DNA of 64,000 nt from Aquimarina mytili (GCF_016735115.1 NZ_JAERQJ010000001.1:965501-1029500), one strand, 5' to 3'; shown: positions 7,981 through 19,400, counted from the stretch's first letter. The notes: generated by a model from the sequence alone, not told the origin. Made by a program: numbers and translations.

Positions 7981-10455
7981 TTGGCCATAAAATTACTCTG
8001 TTACATTTTTTTCTTATGCTTCTCAGCAATTGCCTTTTGTCAAGACCTTGGACAGATAGGGAAAGCAAAACTTTTTAAATTAACAGGAGGCGTGGCAGCT
8101 AATGCGATTTTTTATGAAGGACAGTCTAATAGAGAACCATTTACGTACTTTGTTAATGGTAATGTAAATTTGAATATTAGCGGAGTTTATAATATACCGT
8201 TCTCATTTTCGTATTCTAATCAAGAATTTCAAAACAACAATCCGTTTACTTTTAATAGATTAAGTATACATCCATCTTATAAATGGGTAACTGCCCATAT
8301 TGGAGATGTAAATATGACATTTTCACCCTATACGCTAAGCGGTCATCAATTTACAGGATTAGGAGTAGATCTTACTCCTAAAAGTCCTTTTAGGATAAGT
8401 GCAATGTACGGAAGGTTGCTTAAAAAAATTGAATTCAATCCCAATGATCAACAATCGTTAGCAGCATTTGAAAGAATTGGTTATGGATTTAAAACGGGGT
8501 ACGAGTTTGATAAATTTTCTATTGCTGCAATATTTTTTAAAGCTGTAGATGATAAAAACTCTTTGGAGAATCCTGTTCCTGTTGAGTTAGAATTACAACC
8601 TAAAGAGAATGTTGTAATAAGCTTAGAAGGACGAGCAAAACTTTTTGATAAAGGAGAAATATCTCTGGAAGTAGCATCATCTGCTATTACAGAAGATTTA
8701 AATGTTGAAGGAGGTGAAGAAAATTCGGTCATGCTATCTCCTCTATTACAAACCAATTCAACAACCCAACAATTTAAGGCATATAATGCAAAACTCTCAT
8801 ACCCCGTTGCACAGGGCACGGTTGGAGTAAGTTATGAATATATCGATCCGGATTATAGAACATTAGGAGCTTATTTTTTTAATAATGATTTAGAAAATAT
8901 AGCCATTAATGCGACTCAAAACATATTCGAAAATAAAGTTAATGTGTCATTTAATGCTGGGCTTCAAAGGGATGATTTGGATAATACAAAAAGTACGCAG
9001 CTGCAACGAGTAGTAAGTGCTATTAATGTAGGATATAATGCTTCTGAGAAATTAACATTATCCGGAGGATATTCTAATTTTCAATCCTATACTAATATAA
9101 AAAATCAGTTTGACTTTATAAATGAAGTCAGTCAATTTGATAATCTTGACACACTGGATTTTCAGCAAACTTCTCAGAATGCTAACCTGAATGCAAACTA
9201 TATTCTCAAAGACACAGAAACTCAGAAAAGGAATCTAAACATTGCTTTATCTTTTCAAAATGCAGTAAATAAACAAGGGGGGCAAACAATAGAAAATGGG
9301 GATTCTAACTTTTATAATGGTAGTGCATCATATACAATTGGATACCCTGCCACAAATCTTAACATATCTACTTCGGTCAATGTAAGCTATAGTACAATAG
9401 GAGTAGATAATAGTCTAACATACGGTCCCATAGTATCTGCAAACAAGCAGTTTTTTGATAAAAAGTTAAGAACAACCGCTTCATTAAGTTACAATCAAAG
9501 TAATGCTAATAGCGAAAAACAAGGAGAGGTTACTAATGTTAGGCTTAGCGGCACTTATGTGTATCTCAAAAGACACAATTTCAATCTCAATGTGCTTTCA
9601 CAGTTTAGAAATTCTACCAATTCAACACAAGATTTTACGGTTACTTTTGGATATAACTACACCTTTGATAAGTTTAACCCTAAGTTTAAATTTCCAAAAA
9701 GGAAGGGTAGGAAAGAAAAAACAAAAAAGGATAAAAATTCAAACGAAGAGCAAAGAGTGCATTTTAAATATAGAGACTCTTTGTATCAAGGTACTTTGGC
9801 AGAGGTAAATATACAATTAGAGAATCTTCAAAACCATCCCCATTTTGATCATATTCCTGGATATAAAAAGGGAGAGCTTACTATGTTGCGACAGATTGTA
9901 GCCGATCAAAAAGAAGCTAAAGAATACAAACCTAAAGCTATTATTTTTTTAAGAGAGCTGTATAGCTACGAAGATTTCTTAGCAGGATATAATCAATTAG
10001 TTTTTGAAACATTGATTGAATTGCGAAGAGATATGTTGCGTCTTGATTATGCTTTTGAAAAGGCTTTTGTTAAAGCTAAAGTAGCTGTCGACAATCATGA
10101 ATTACACCCTAAAATTGAAGAACAACGTAATCTTTCTGATCAGGTTCTTAGAAATCAGTATAAAAACTTACAAGAGAATTCGGATAATGCTTTAGGAAGG
10201 CTAATTGGGCATCGTTGGATGCTTCCTATTATAAAAAGCTATAGAACCATAGAGAAAATAGAAAAACCGGATAAGTATCTTTCTCAATTAATGGAACAAG
10301 AGAAAGAGAACATATTCCGTATGAAAGATCAGAAAAATGATGACCAAAAAATAAAATTATATTTGATAACCCAGATTATTGATTTTTACTTAAAAGAATC
10401 TTTAAAACATACAGATCCAGATAAGTTTGAATTAAAGTATATCGAAAAGAACTAA
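7981..10455 (+). CDS. Outer-membrane beta-barrel protein with helical C-terminal domain
   Basis: An 824-residue exported protein not matched to a named family. It starts at TTG (7981); the nearest ATG is out of frame, and the TTG gives a good signal peptide (LLCYIFFLCFSAIAFC, then QDLGQ). Residues ~25-570 are rich in alternating polar/aromatic strands typical of an outer-membrane barrel (HIGDVNMTFSPYTLSGHQFTG, GVSYEYIDPDYRTLGAYFFN). Around residue 573 comes a strongly basic linker (KRKGRKEKTKKDK), then ~240 residues predicted helical and charged to the end. A barrel followed by a long helical tail is unusual; the tail could lie in the periplasm and contact another component. It is the first gene of the surface cluster, 6 bases before the next. 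Role inferred: outer-membrane anchor or export partner for the large proteins downstream. Confidence 0.75.
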   Translation: MAIKLLCYIFFLCFSAIAFCQDLGQIGKAKLFKLTGGVAANAIFYEGQSNREPFTYFVNGNVNLNISGVYNIPFSFSYSNQEFQNNNPFTFNRLSIHPSYKWVTAHIGDVNMTFSPYTLSGHQFTGLGVDLTPKSPFRISAMYGRLLKKIEFNPNDQQSLAAFERIGYGFKTGYEFDKFSIAAIFFKAVDDKNSLENPVPVELELQPKENVVISLEGRAKLFDKGEISLEVASSAITEDLNVEGGEENSVMLSPLLQTNSTTQQFKAYNAKLSYPVAQGTVGVSYEYIDPDYRTLGAYFFNNDLENIAINATQNIFENKVNVSFNAGLQRDDLDNTKSTQLQRVVSAINVGYNASEKLTLSGGYSNFQSYTNIKNQFDFINEVSQFDNLDTLDFQQTSQNANLNANYILKDTETQKRNLNIALSFQNAVNKQGGQTIENGDSNFYNGSASYTIGYPATNLNISTSVNVSYSTIGVDNSLTYGPIVSANKQFFDKKLRTTASLSYNQSNANSEKQGEVTNVRLSGTYVYLKRHNFNLNVLSQFRNSTNSTQDFTVTFGYNYTFDKFNPKFKFPKRKGRKEKTKKDKNSNEEQRVHFKYRDSLYQGTLAEVNIQLENLQNHPHFDHIPGYKKGELTMLRQIVADQKEAKEYKPKAIIFLRELYSYEDFLAGYNQLVFETLIELRRDMLRLDYAFEKAFVKAKVAVDNHELHPKIEEQRNLSDQVLRNQYKNLQENSDNALGRLIGHRWMLPIIKSYRTIEKIEKPDKYLSQLMEQEKENIFRMKDQKNDDQKIKLYLITQIIDFYLKESLKHTDPDKFELKYIEKN

Positions 10456-10461
10456 CAACCT

Positions 10462-13400
10462 ATGAAAAAACTTTTACTTACCCTTATTGTATTGGTATAT
10501 GGTTTTAATCAGGCTACTGCACAACGTTTTCCAATAACAGTTGTCCCACAAGTAAATCCACCAGCTCCTGTAAACTTTCATAATTATGCAGATGGTACTA
10601 CAATAAATAGTCCATTAAGAGTTCAACTATTGCTTAATGACCTTACAGTTACTAATGAGCAGATTCGGTTAAAAATTTCTTTTGAAGGTAATGGAATTGC
10701 TTTTGAGAGCAGAGATGTAGTTGTTGGTGCTTCTCAATTATTTATTGATGGTGGTGTGCCTTTGATACTTACCAATGCAGAGTTAGCTCCTTATTTCGAA
10801 TTTCAAAATATACAAGGTATAAACCCCAATATATATGGACAAACAATACCAGAGGGAAGTTATCAATTTTGTTTTGAAGTTTTTGATTTTATAACCGGTA
10901 ATCGATTTTCTTCAAAAACTTGTGCAACAACGTACATATTTAAAAACGAACCTCCTTTACTAAACTTGCCACTTAATAAGGTAAATATTGAACCTAAAGA
11001 GGTCGACAATATTGTTTTTCAATGGACACCAAGACAAATCAATGTAAGTAATGTAGAATACGAACTTAGCATCGTAGAGATATGGGATGATTTTGTGGAC
11101 CCACAAACGGCTTTTTTGTCGGCAATTCCATTTTTTGAAACGACCACAAAAGCAACATCGTTTGTATATGGCCCAGCGCAGCCGCTATTATTACCCGAAA
11201 AACGTTATGCTTGGCGCGTAAAAGCTAAAGCGTTACAAGGAACAGAAGAGGTAGGACTATTTAGAAATGATGGAAATAGTGAGATTTTTTGGTTTTCAAG
11301 AACATCACCATGTACAACACCACTTAATGTATATGCAGAACCTAAGGGGATATCAAAAATTAATGTTTTTTGGGATGAAGATCCAACAATTTATCAAGAA
11401 TACACCATTGCATATCGAGAGGCTAACAAGCCGAATGCACAATGGTTTACGATGCGAACTAATAGTGGATGGGCAACCGTTTGGGATTTAAAACCCGGTA
11501 CGACCTATGAATATAAGGTTAAAGGAAAGTGTAAATACCAATATGGACAGTTTTCAGAAATTCAAGAAATAACAACTGCCAAAACACAAGATGAAACCTC
11601 TAATTATAATTGCGGTATCGTACCCGATGAAATTGCCATAAGTAATAGAGAACCTCATTCTGGATTAATGATTGGTGATCGTATCACCGCTGGAGATTTT
11701 GTTATTACCATTACCGAAATTGATAGTCAGGCCAATGGAATAATTAAGGGTAGAGGTTATGTTGGTATTCCGTATTTAAACCTAGCCAGATTTGGTGTTA
11801 AGTTTAATGGCATATTAGTAAATACAGATCGTCAGCTTGCACAGGGAGAGATAATTACTTTATACGATCCAGAATTTGGTGAAGGTGCAGAGATGACTGT
11901 TGATGTGGATATAGATATTTCTGAAGGTGTTACAGGTGATTTAGGAGAGCTTGATAGTCAAGAACAAGTAGATTTTGTAATCACCAGCATTACGATTAAT
12001 AGCAATGGTGCGATCGAAGTTAATGGTGCAAATGGAGAAAAAGATGTTTTCCCCGGAGGACGGGATGTACAAATAAGAGATAGTAATGGTGCCATTTGGT
12101 CTGTCGGTGATGATGGTACAATTATAAAAGGGCAAGAAGCAGAAGGAGGAGCAGCTACAGACGATAATACCGTTGGAATCATTGATGGAGAAGTATCTGA
12201 AATATCGGCAACCGGAGTACGTATAGATTTTCAAAAATCAGGAACGTACTATTTTGATAATTTCCCTGAAGGCGTAGATTCTAATACACTTAAGGATCAA
12301 TACCAAACACTTGCCATGGCTAATGGCGAAGTATACTATGTTCCTTTTAAGGCGGTATCCGATATTAAAGGAGAAGATGTTATTACAGCGAAGGCTACTT
12401 TTTCTGATAGTAGTATTACGACAAATGATATTGTTTTTAAAACCAAAGAGGGAGTAAAAATCTCAGCAAGTTGGGAAGGTAATATTGCTACTTTATCCTT
12501 GAAGAAAAAGTCCGGGTATCTTATCGAAAAGATATTAGCAACCGTAAAACCAAAAGAAACAGATGGGAAGTATACTGTTGCCGGAGCGTTTAATTTGGTT
12601 CATTTAGGGGCCGAAGATACAAAAGGTATTAATGTAGTCATCGTACCTATAAATGGTGTAAATATTACATCTAATATCAAGGGACAGATTAATGACATTT
12701 ATAATAAGGCTGGAGTTAATTTTACGATCAAAGTTGGAAGTAGATTACAATTACCTGAGAATGTATGGGATGTAGAGAATACTAATGAAAAACTTGATAT
12801 TGGAGATAGTAGTATATTATCATATTATTCTCCTGAAGAAAGTGCAATCAATGCATATTATAAAGCAAACGGTGATTATAATAAGGAAGCGTATTATGTT
12901 TTCTTAACTGATCTACCGACTACAGACGATAGTATAGAAGGTTTTATGCCGCTTAAAAGTCAATTTGCTTTTGTGTTTAATTCCACAAACCAATCAAGAA
13001 CAATCGCGCACGAATTAGGACATGGTGTGTTTGGCTTGGAACACCCATTTGTAACATATGAAACCCCAGAAAAGTCTACAGATTTCTTGATGGACTATAC
13101 AGGAGAAACCTTGCTTAATCATATGGATTGGAAAAATATGCATGCTCCAGGGTTTAAATTGTATTGGTTTCAGGATGATGAAGAAGGAGAATATACCGAT
13201 TCAGAATTTGCCGACAAAATTTTTCAAATTATACGATGTGCATATATAAATTCGAGTACGAATATTATCTCTTTCGACACATCTGTCTTTGGTAAAACTG
13301 GAACATTTTATACAAAATGGAAAGGTGATCAAATATGGATAAAAATAGATAATGGTAGTTTTGAAGGTTCATCTGTATACGAACCTGTAGAATTAGGAAA

Positions 13401-15867
13401 AAATAAACAAGAAAATACACCATGGCGTTATAGTTTATTGTATAAAAATGTTGAAATATACACACCTCGATATACAACAGGAGCAGATCCCTTAGAGTTG
13501 CTAAGATTACGCGAGTACCTTTTTCCTGAAGATAAATCTACAATTAGAGATGAGGCAAATAAAATTGTAAAAGAAATATTAGAAAAAGAACTATTAACTG
13601 AAGAAGATTTTGAGCAATTAAAAAGTATAGCTAATTGTGGGATACAATATTTTTCTGCCGATGTAAGATACAAGATCATATCTAAAATAGTAAAAACGTT
13701 AGAGGTCAATGGAGATTGGCTGACAGAGTATTATGAAGATATGATACTCGATTTACTGGAAACGCCTCCATCTACAAGTGTAAGATCTTATAATACTGAA
13801 ATCTTACGATTGCTACAGGATGATTACATCTTGTTAGAAAAACTTTTTAAACAAAACCAGGATGAGAATGCAGCTTGGTTATGGGCCGGAAATGAAAATA
13901 ATTTTACGCGATTTATTAATGCTATCTATAAATTATGGGATAAAAGTTCGTACAAAGATGAAACCAGATATACCTATATCGAAAATGTCTTAGACTATAC
14001 AACGCCGAGAACATCTCAAGTGATTCATTATGATGGAGAATCTTGGTTTCCTAATGTGTCCTATGGCAAAACTAATTTTAATAAAGGATACATAACAATC
14101 CCTGCAGATATGGGAAATCTAAAGGGTACATTAAAATATGAGTATTATCAGCCAATTATGGTCACTTTTGAAAAAGAAAATATTTCAAAGATAACCGTAA
14201 AGATACCGGCCATCTTTTTTGCAGGACAAATAAAGAAAGACAACCTCGAAAAAAACTTGGAAAAAGCAGAGCTTGTAATGGAAATTGGTCTGACAATCAG
14301 TGGAGTTGCAAACTTTACCAAACTAAGGCACTTAACAAAATTGCAAAGATTAGGGAGGATAACACTGGGAACGGTTGATGTGTCAAATAGTGTTGCTGGT
14401 TTTATACTGAAATATGGAGACCTGGAATATTGTAAACAGAACAAAGAATATTGTCAGGCACTTAGTACATATAGTACATATCTATCTTTAGCTCTGTTCG
14501 GAGGAGGTATAATTGAAGGGAGAATAGTAGCTAGTAGACAAAAAGCTAAAGAAGCTTATGTTAAAACAAGAAGTAAGTTAGATGATCCCGAAGAAGTAAA
14601 AGCCTTAGATGATCATTTTGGACTACCTTCAGGAGGAGGTGGCTGGCTAGATGATATTTCAGATGAACTTTTAAAAAGTGATCTTGCTAGTAACAAAGCT
14701 TTAAAAGATATTTTTGATATAGCTTCTAATTCTCAGCGAAATAGCTATGTTAAAGCCTGGGAAGTTTTAAAAGGAGCCGAAACATTAAGAGTTAAGCCAG
14801 ATAATATAAAAATTCTGTCTAGAGTGAGTGAACGATTTGAGTATCGAGAAAGTTCTTTATTTGATGGGTTGAAAAAATTAATGGCAGAAGGTAGTCCAGC
14901 CAGTAAAAAAAGACTTATTGAAGGATTAAATGAAGTAGATAAAATATTTGATGCCAGTTGGCCTGTAACCTTTAGTGGTATAAAAAATGGAGAAGTAAAA
15001 GTAATCTCCGTTATTGATGGTACCAAAGTTGAAATAGCGCGAATAAATAGAGAAAAAGAATTTATTAAGAAGAAATTCTTGAATGAGAATGAAGGAGCAG
15101 AGGTTGTTGGAAAACATAATGGAGTTGATATATTAAGAAAAGGAGATAAAGAAGTTGGATTTAGGATAAGCAATGCCGAAGACATGCTCGTCAAACTCCA
15201 AAAAACACCTGATCTTCAAAAAAGGTTTAATGAACTGGATAACACCTTAAAACCTCAATTTGTAGAAGATTTTGCAGATGTTTCTGATGATGTGATTAAA
15301 AAACTTCAAGATGAAAATCTTTTTGATGCCTGGAAAAATAATGTAAGAAGTGCCGATTTAGATGTATTAAGAAATTCGATATCCAAGAGTAACTTAAGAA
15401 ACGAGTATGATGGATTAGTTACTGCGTTGGCTCAAGAAAAAACGAAGCTCTTGAGTGAAGGAAAAACAATAGAAGAAGTTGCAAAGGTAGTGTTCGAAAA
15501 AAGAAGATCTTTAACAATTGAGTATAAAGGTATAACACCCGATGATATGCTTGAGTTGATATTTAAACGAAATGATATTCTTTATACACAATCTGGTAAA
15601 GGTGATAAGTGGGGAGCTACCTTCGATGGTCTATTTAATTCAATAGCAGCCAAAAAAGGCATTGATATAAGTTCTGCAACTCAATCTCAATTAGATGAAA
15701 TCTATGATGCCATCGCAAATGGGGCTTCAAAAACCGCTGGAGAAGATAAATATAAATTAGGAAATGCTTTATACAAGTTTTTTGAAGAAAAAGTAACTAC
15801 AGGCCAGATTAGTAAAAAAGAATTTGATCACTTTGTAGAGATTCTTTATAAATACCGAATGAAATAA
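10462..15867 (+). CDS. Polymorphic-toxin-like giant protein with FN3 and zinc metalloprotease motif
   Basis: 1801 residues. A signal peptide (1-20) precedes a beta-rich N-terminal region starting RFPITVVPQVNPPAP that resembles the TANFOR-type start found in large Bacteroidota surface proteins. A fibronectin type III domain lies at ~282-373. A zincin motif HELGHGVFGLEHP (His850, Glu851, His854, His861) is followed by a DFLMDYTGE Met-turn-like motif, the pattern seen in Bacteroidota polymorphic toxins; the spacing to the third His is one residue longer than in true metzincins. A hydrophobic segment (~1271-1345) and a FADVSDDVIKKL motif (~1604), typical of pre-toxin regions, precede an unrecognised 115-residue tip (~1687-1801). 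There is no T9SS sorting tail. A small gene follows after 2 bases, placed like an immunity gene. Toxin function is inferred from architecture; the tip's activity is unknown. Confidence 0.8.
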   Translation: MKKLLLTLIVLVYGFNQATAQRFPITVVPQVNPPAPVNFHNYADGTTINSPLRVQLLLNDLTVTNEQIRLKISFEGNGIAFESRDVVVGASQLFIDGGVPLILTNAELAPYFEFQNIQGINPNIYGQTIPEGSYQFCFEVFDFITGNRFSSKTCATTYIFKNEPPLLNLPLNKVNIEPKEVDNIVFQWTPRQINVSNVEYELSIVEIWDDFVDPQTAFLSAIPFFETTTKATSFVYGPAQPLLLPEKRYAWRVKAKALQGTEEVGLFRNDGNSEIFWFSRTSPCTTPLNVYAEPKGISKINVFWDEDPTIYQEYTIAYREANKPNAQWFTMRTNSGWATVWDLKPGTTYEYKVKGKCKYQYGQFSEIQEITTAKTQDETSNYNCGIVPDEIAISNREPHSGLMIGDRITAGDFVITITEIDSQANGIIKGRGYVGIPYLNLARFGVKFNGILVNTDRQLAQGEIITLYDPEFGEGAEMTVDVDIDISEGVTGDLGELDSQEQVDFVITSITINSNGAIEVNGANGEKDVFPGGRDVQIRDSNGAIWSVGDDGTIIKGQEAEGGAATDDNTVGIIDGEVSEISATGVRIDFQKSGTYYFDNFPEGVDSNTLKDQYQTLAMANGEVYYVPFKAVSDIKGEDVITAKATFSDSSITTNDIVFKTKEGVKISASWEGNIATLSLKKKSGYLIEKILATVKPKETDGKYTVAGAFNLVHLGAEDTKGINVVIVPINGVNITSNIKGQINDIYNKAGVNFTIKVGSRLQLPENVWDVENTNEKLDIGDSSILSYYSPEESAINAYYKANGDYNKEAYYVFLTDLPTTDDSIEGFMPLKSQFAFVFNSTNQSRTIAHELGHGVFGLEHPFVTYETPEKSTDFLMDYTGETLLNHMDWKNMHAPGFKLYWFQDDEEGEYTDSEFADKIFQIIRCAYINSSTNIISFDTSVFGKTGTFYTKWKGDQIWIKIDNGSFEGSSVYEPVELGKNKQENTPWRYSLLYKNVEIYTPRYTTGADPLELLRLREYLFPEDKSTIRDEANKIVKEILEKELLTEEDFEQLKSIANCGIQYFSADVRYKIISKIVKTLEVNGDWLTEYYEDMILDLLETPPSTSVRSYNTEILRLLQDDYILLEKLFKQNQDENAAWLWAGNENNFTRFINAIYKLWDKSSYKDETRYTYIENVLDYTTPRTSQVIHYDGESWFPNVSYGKTNFNKGYITIPADMGNLKGTLKYEYYQPIMVTFEKENISKITVKIPAIFFAGQIKKDNLEKNLEKAELVMEIGLTISGVANFTKLRHLTKLQRLGRITLGTVDVSNSVAGFILKYGDLEYCKQNKEYCQALSTYSTYLSLALFGGGIIEGRIVASRQKAKEAYVKTRSKLDDPEEVKALDDHFGLPSGGGGWLDDISDELLKSDLASNKALKDIFDIASNSQRNSYVKAWEVLKGAETLRVKPDNIKILSRVSERFEYRESSLFDGLKKLMAEGSPASKKRLIEGLNEVDKIFDASWPVTFSGIKNGEVKVISVIDGTKVEIARINREKEFIKKKFLNENEGAEVVGKHNGVDILRKGDKEVGFRISNAEDMLVKLQKTPDLQKRFNELDNTLKPQFVEDFADVSDDVIKKLQDENLFDAWKNNVRSADLDVLRNSISKSNLRNEYDGLVTALAQEKTKLLSEGKTIEEVAKVVFEKRRSLTIEYKGITPDDMLELIFKRNDILYTQSGKGDKWGATFDGLFNSIAAKKGIDISSATQSQLDEIYDAIANGASKTAGEDKYKLGNALYKFFEEKVTTGQISKKEFDHFVEILYKYRMK

Positions 15868-15869
15868 AA

Positions 15870-16340
15870 ATGGAAAAACAACTTAATAGATTTTTGAATA
15901 CAAAGAGGGTTATCCATTTCGACTCATTGATAGAGTTGACTATAGATAATGAAGAATCTCTTTCTGCTGATAGAAGCGTAGACAATGTTTCTGGAGTATA
16001 CGATATTTTTAACGATTCATTATATGCCATATTAAGTTTCGATAATAAAAACTACTTGTTTTTAAAGGATCAGTTTCTGGAAATCACAAAAAATATTACG
16101 ATTAAACCCAATGTAAATTGGTCTAAAGAAGAGTTGAGTTCCTTTGAAGTATTTGAAGGTACAAACCTATTAACAAAAGTTGAATATGTTAATGTGCATG
16201 AAGGTATTTTGATGCCATTTGATATGATTGAAAATTGGGAAGAAGTAAATTTTGGGTTTGAGTTGGCATCCTTAGTAAATAAGGTCAAGGAAAACCCAGA
16301 ACTAATCTTGTTTCCTGACTCAGGTAGCAAGGCTATTTAA
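15870..16340 (+). CDS. Putative immunity protein for the upstream toxin-like protein
   Basis: A 156-residue acidic protein with no signal peptide, hence cytoplasmic. No family recognised. It begins only 2 bases after the stop of the 1801-residue toxin-like gene, which itself ends in a variable-looking tip. A short soluble gene in exactly this place is the standard layout of a polymorphic toxin and its immunity protein. The sequence is alternating strand and helix (YDIFNDSLYAILSFDNKNYL) and somewhat like SMI1/KNR4-type immunity proteins in feel, but I cannot assign it. The following gene lies ~150 bases on, so translation coupling is to the toxin side only. Immunity role is inference from context. 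Confidence 0.6.
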   Translation: MEKQLNRFLNTKRVIHFDSLIELTIDNEESLSADRSVDNVSGVYDIFNDSLYAILSFDNKNYLFLKDQFLEITKNITIKPNVNWSKEELSSFEVFEGTNLLTKVEYVNVHEGILMPFDMIENWEEVNFGFELASLVNKVKENPELILFPDSGSKAI

Positions 16341-16490
16341 TTTATGTCATAACCTATGAGTTTTTAAAACATTCAAACATTAATTACTTCAAAACCACCC
16401 AAAACCGTGACTTTTTTTTTGAAAAATAGTAATAAACTTGCAAAATAGCCTAATGAATAAAATTTGTTGAATAAACCCTGGCCCCAATCT

Positions 16491-19400
16491 ATGACCAAAC
16501 TTTTACACGTACTCCTTTATTTTTGTGTTTTTTTGTTCGCAACAAGTTTATTTGCAAAAGATCTTTTGGTTCCGGTGCTTTATGAAACTATAGGTGAACC
16601 TATCGAAAAAATCAAACCTATTGATAGTCTTTCCATGACCAACCCCAATTTGGATAAGAATATTGTAGTAAAAAAAACTCTTAAAGCATTCAGAAATTTT
16701 AAATCTCTTGAACGATTTGATACTCCTGTAATCAAAACTAAATCAACTCGATTTACCGATAAAGTGGGGTTTAAGTATACTACGCCGGATTCGTTAAAAA
16801 ATAAAGAATGGTATAAAAAAGCAAAGAATGTCTTTAAAACCATAGAGAAGACGAAAAATTACATAGAAGAGCTTACCAATGGTGATTTAGGTGAATTACC
16901 AGTAGCAATTACTCCCAAAACAATTAGCAATGTAACCTATACTGTTGGTATTGCTAAGGCGGTTTTCAAACCAACATATACCGAACTTACAGTTTTTCTT
17001 AAGGTAGAATTACCAAGAACGTCTACAACCACTACAACTACGGCAATAAGTACAGACCCGGACAATACAGAGACAGCAACTCAAACAACTTCAACAGAAG
17101 AAAAAGATGTACTCATTCTAGGAGCTTCTAATATCAAATTATCCAGAGATGGAGGAATTATTGGAGAAGCTAAACTAAATTTAATTTCTCAGTTTACGGT
17201 CAATCTTAATAGTGGTGCCATGTTACTTACCTTAAAAGGAGATTTTGAAAACCCAGGCACCTATGCATTGATTGACTGTTTCGGGTTTAAAGAATTAGGA
17301 ATTGATGCTAATTTAAAATTTACAAATGGCCTACTATTTCCAGTAGATAAAGATGGTAAAGAGAAAAATGGTTATGTAGAGAGTGATTTCAAAATCGTTG
17401 CAAGCGATTGGAATGATATGGTTGTCAATATCAACTTACCTGAGTTTGGGGTTAAAGGAGTAGAAGGAACAACATTTAAACTCAATACAGCCATATTTGA
17501 TTTTAGTGATTTACGCAACGACCCTGAGACACCATCGGTTTACCTTGATAAATATTACAGCGAAAATAAAGAGTTATGGAGAGGGGTATATATAAAATCT
17601 CTAGAAGTTTTATTACCGAAATCGTTCGGTAAAAGAAATAGTTACGACCGAGTAACTTTTGGCGCAACCGATATGATCATAGATGGTCAGGGGGTAACAG
17701 GTAAATTTACGGGTAAGAATATATTCACACTCGATGAAGGAACCGCCTCGGGGTGGGATTTTTCACTGGATCATTTTTTATTGGATATAGAAACGAATAG
17801 GTTAAAAGCTGGAGAATTTAATGGGCAGATCAGGTTACCAGTTTCTCAGGTAGATAGCCTTAAGTATAATGCGATTATCCAGCCAGATGAATATAACTTT
17901 AGAGTTACCACAACCAAAGCAATAGAATTTGATGTTTGGAATGCTCAGGTTTCTTTAACCGAAGATTCGTATATAGAAATGAAGGTTAAAGATGATAAGT
18001 TCATGCCTAAAGCAAACCTTAACGGGTCTGTAAGTATTCAGTCTGGATTAAAGAAAGAAGAAGAGAACTCATCGGGCTCAAAAGATAAAACCGTTGATTT
18101 TGATGGAATAGTATTTCAGAATATGCTATTGCAAACAGAGTCGCCCAAGTTTTCGGTTTCCTATTTTGGATATCAAGGAAATATGAAGCTTGCAAAGTTT
18201 CCGGTAACGATTAATGAGATTGCAATTAGAACTCCTTCAGATACCAAAGCAGAACTGGTCTTTGACTTTAATATTAATTTAACTTCAGAGAGCGATGGTG
18301 GTAATGGCGGTGGAACAAAATTAGTCATCAATGGTGTTCTTGATAATAGCGATGGTAGAGATTACTGGAAATATGATGGCATAGATCTAGAACGTGTTTT
18401 TATCCAGATGGAAGTAGCCGGAATGGAACTTAAGGGAGCCATCTTCATTTTTGAAGATGATACTACTTATGGAACTGGTTTTGCAGGAGCTGTTGGAGCA
18501 AAATTCACAACAGGAGTAAAGTTTGAAGTAGAAGCCAAAGCATTATTTGGTCGCACCACAGATTTTAGATATTGGTTTGCCGATGCCGAAGTCACCTTGC
18601 CAAACGGGATTCCGGTTTTCCCGGGATTTGCTATGAACAAGTTTGGAGGAGGGTTCTATAATCGCATGAAAATGGCAGGAACCACCAAAGCGGGTAATGC
18701 TGCCTATAACCAGATTGGTGCTTCACTCTCTGGCGTGATATACGAACCATACAATGAAAATGGTTTTGGGATGAAAGCCTCTGTAGGGATAATTACGCAA
18801 AACTCACCAGATCTGTTTAATGCTACCGTAGAGTTTGGTATGTCGTTTCTTAGATCAGGGGGACTACAAGAAATATATTTGAAAGGACACGGAAGACTTA
18901 TTGCAAAATTACCGGTGGACTTTTATGATATACTAGATGATCAGTTAGCAGATATTGCCGATGATAATATATCTGGGTTAGCACCATTTGAGCCTGATGG
19001 AGCCATAACTGCAGATGTATTTATTGGCTACGATTTTGTGAATGATATATTTCACGCAACATCAGAGGTGTATGTCAATATGTTTAATATTCTTGAAGGT
19101 GTAGGGCCCTCTGGTAGAGCTGGATGGATGGATTTTTATGTGGCACCCGATGAATGGCATATTTTAATTGGTACTCCAAATGATCCCATAGGTATTGCCT
19201 TGAATTTAGGAATTATAAAATTAAAGACCGATGGGTACTTCATGACCGGTGATAATTTACCTGGTAGTCCACCACCACCAGATATCGTAGCGCAGATTTT
19301 GGGTGTTGATATTACAAAACTGGATTATATGCGCGATCTTAATATATTAGAATCGGGCAAAGGAATGGCTTTTGGTTCCCATTTTAGTGTGACTACCGGA

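Noticed and set aside
11941..12234. Antisense frames inside the 1801-residue gene (also 13265-15194)
   Set aside because: No family resemblance, low-complexity composition, and fully covered by a gene with clear domains.
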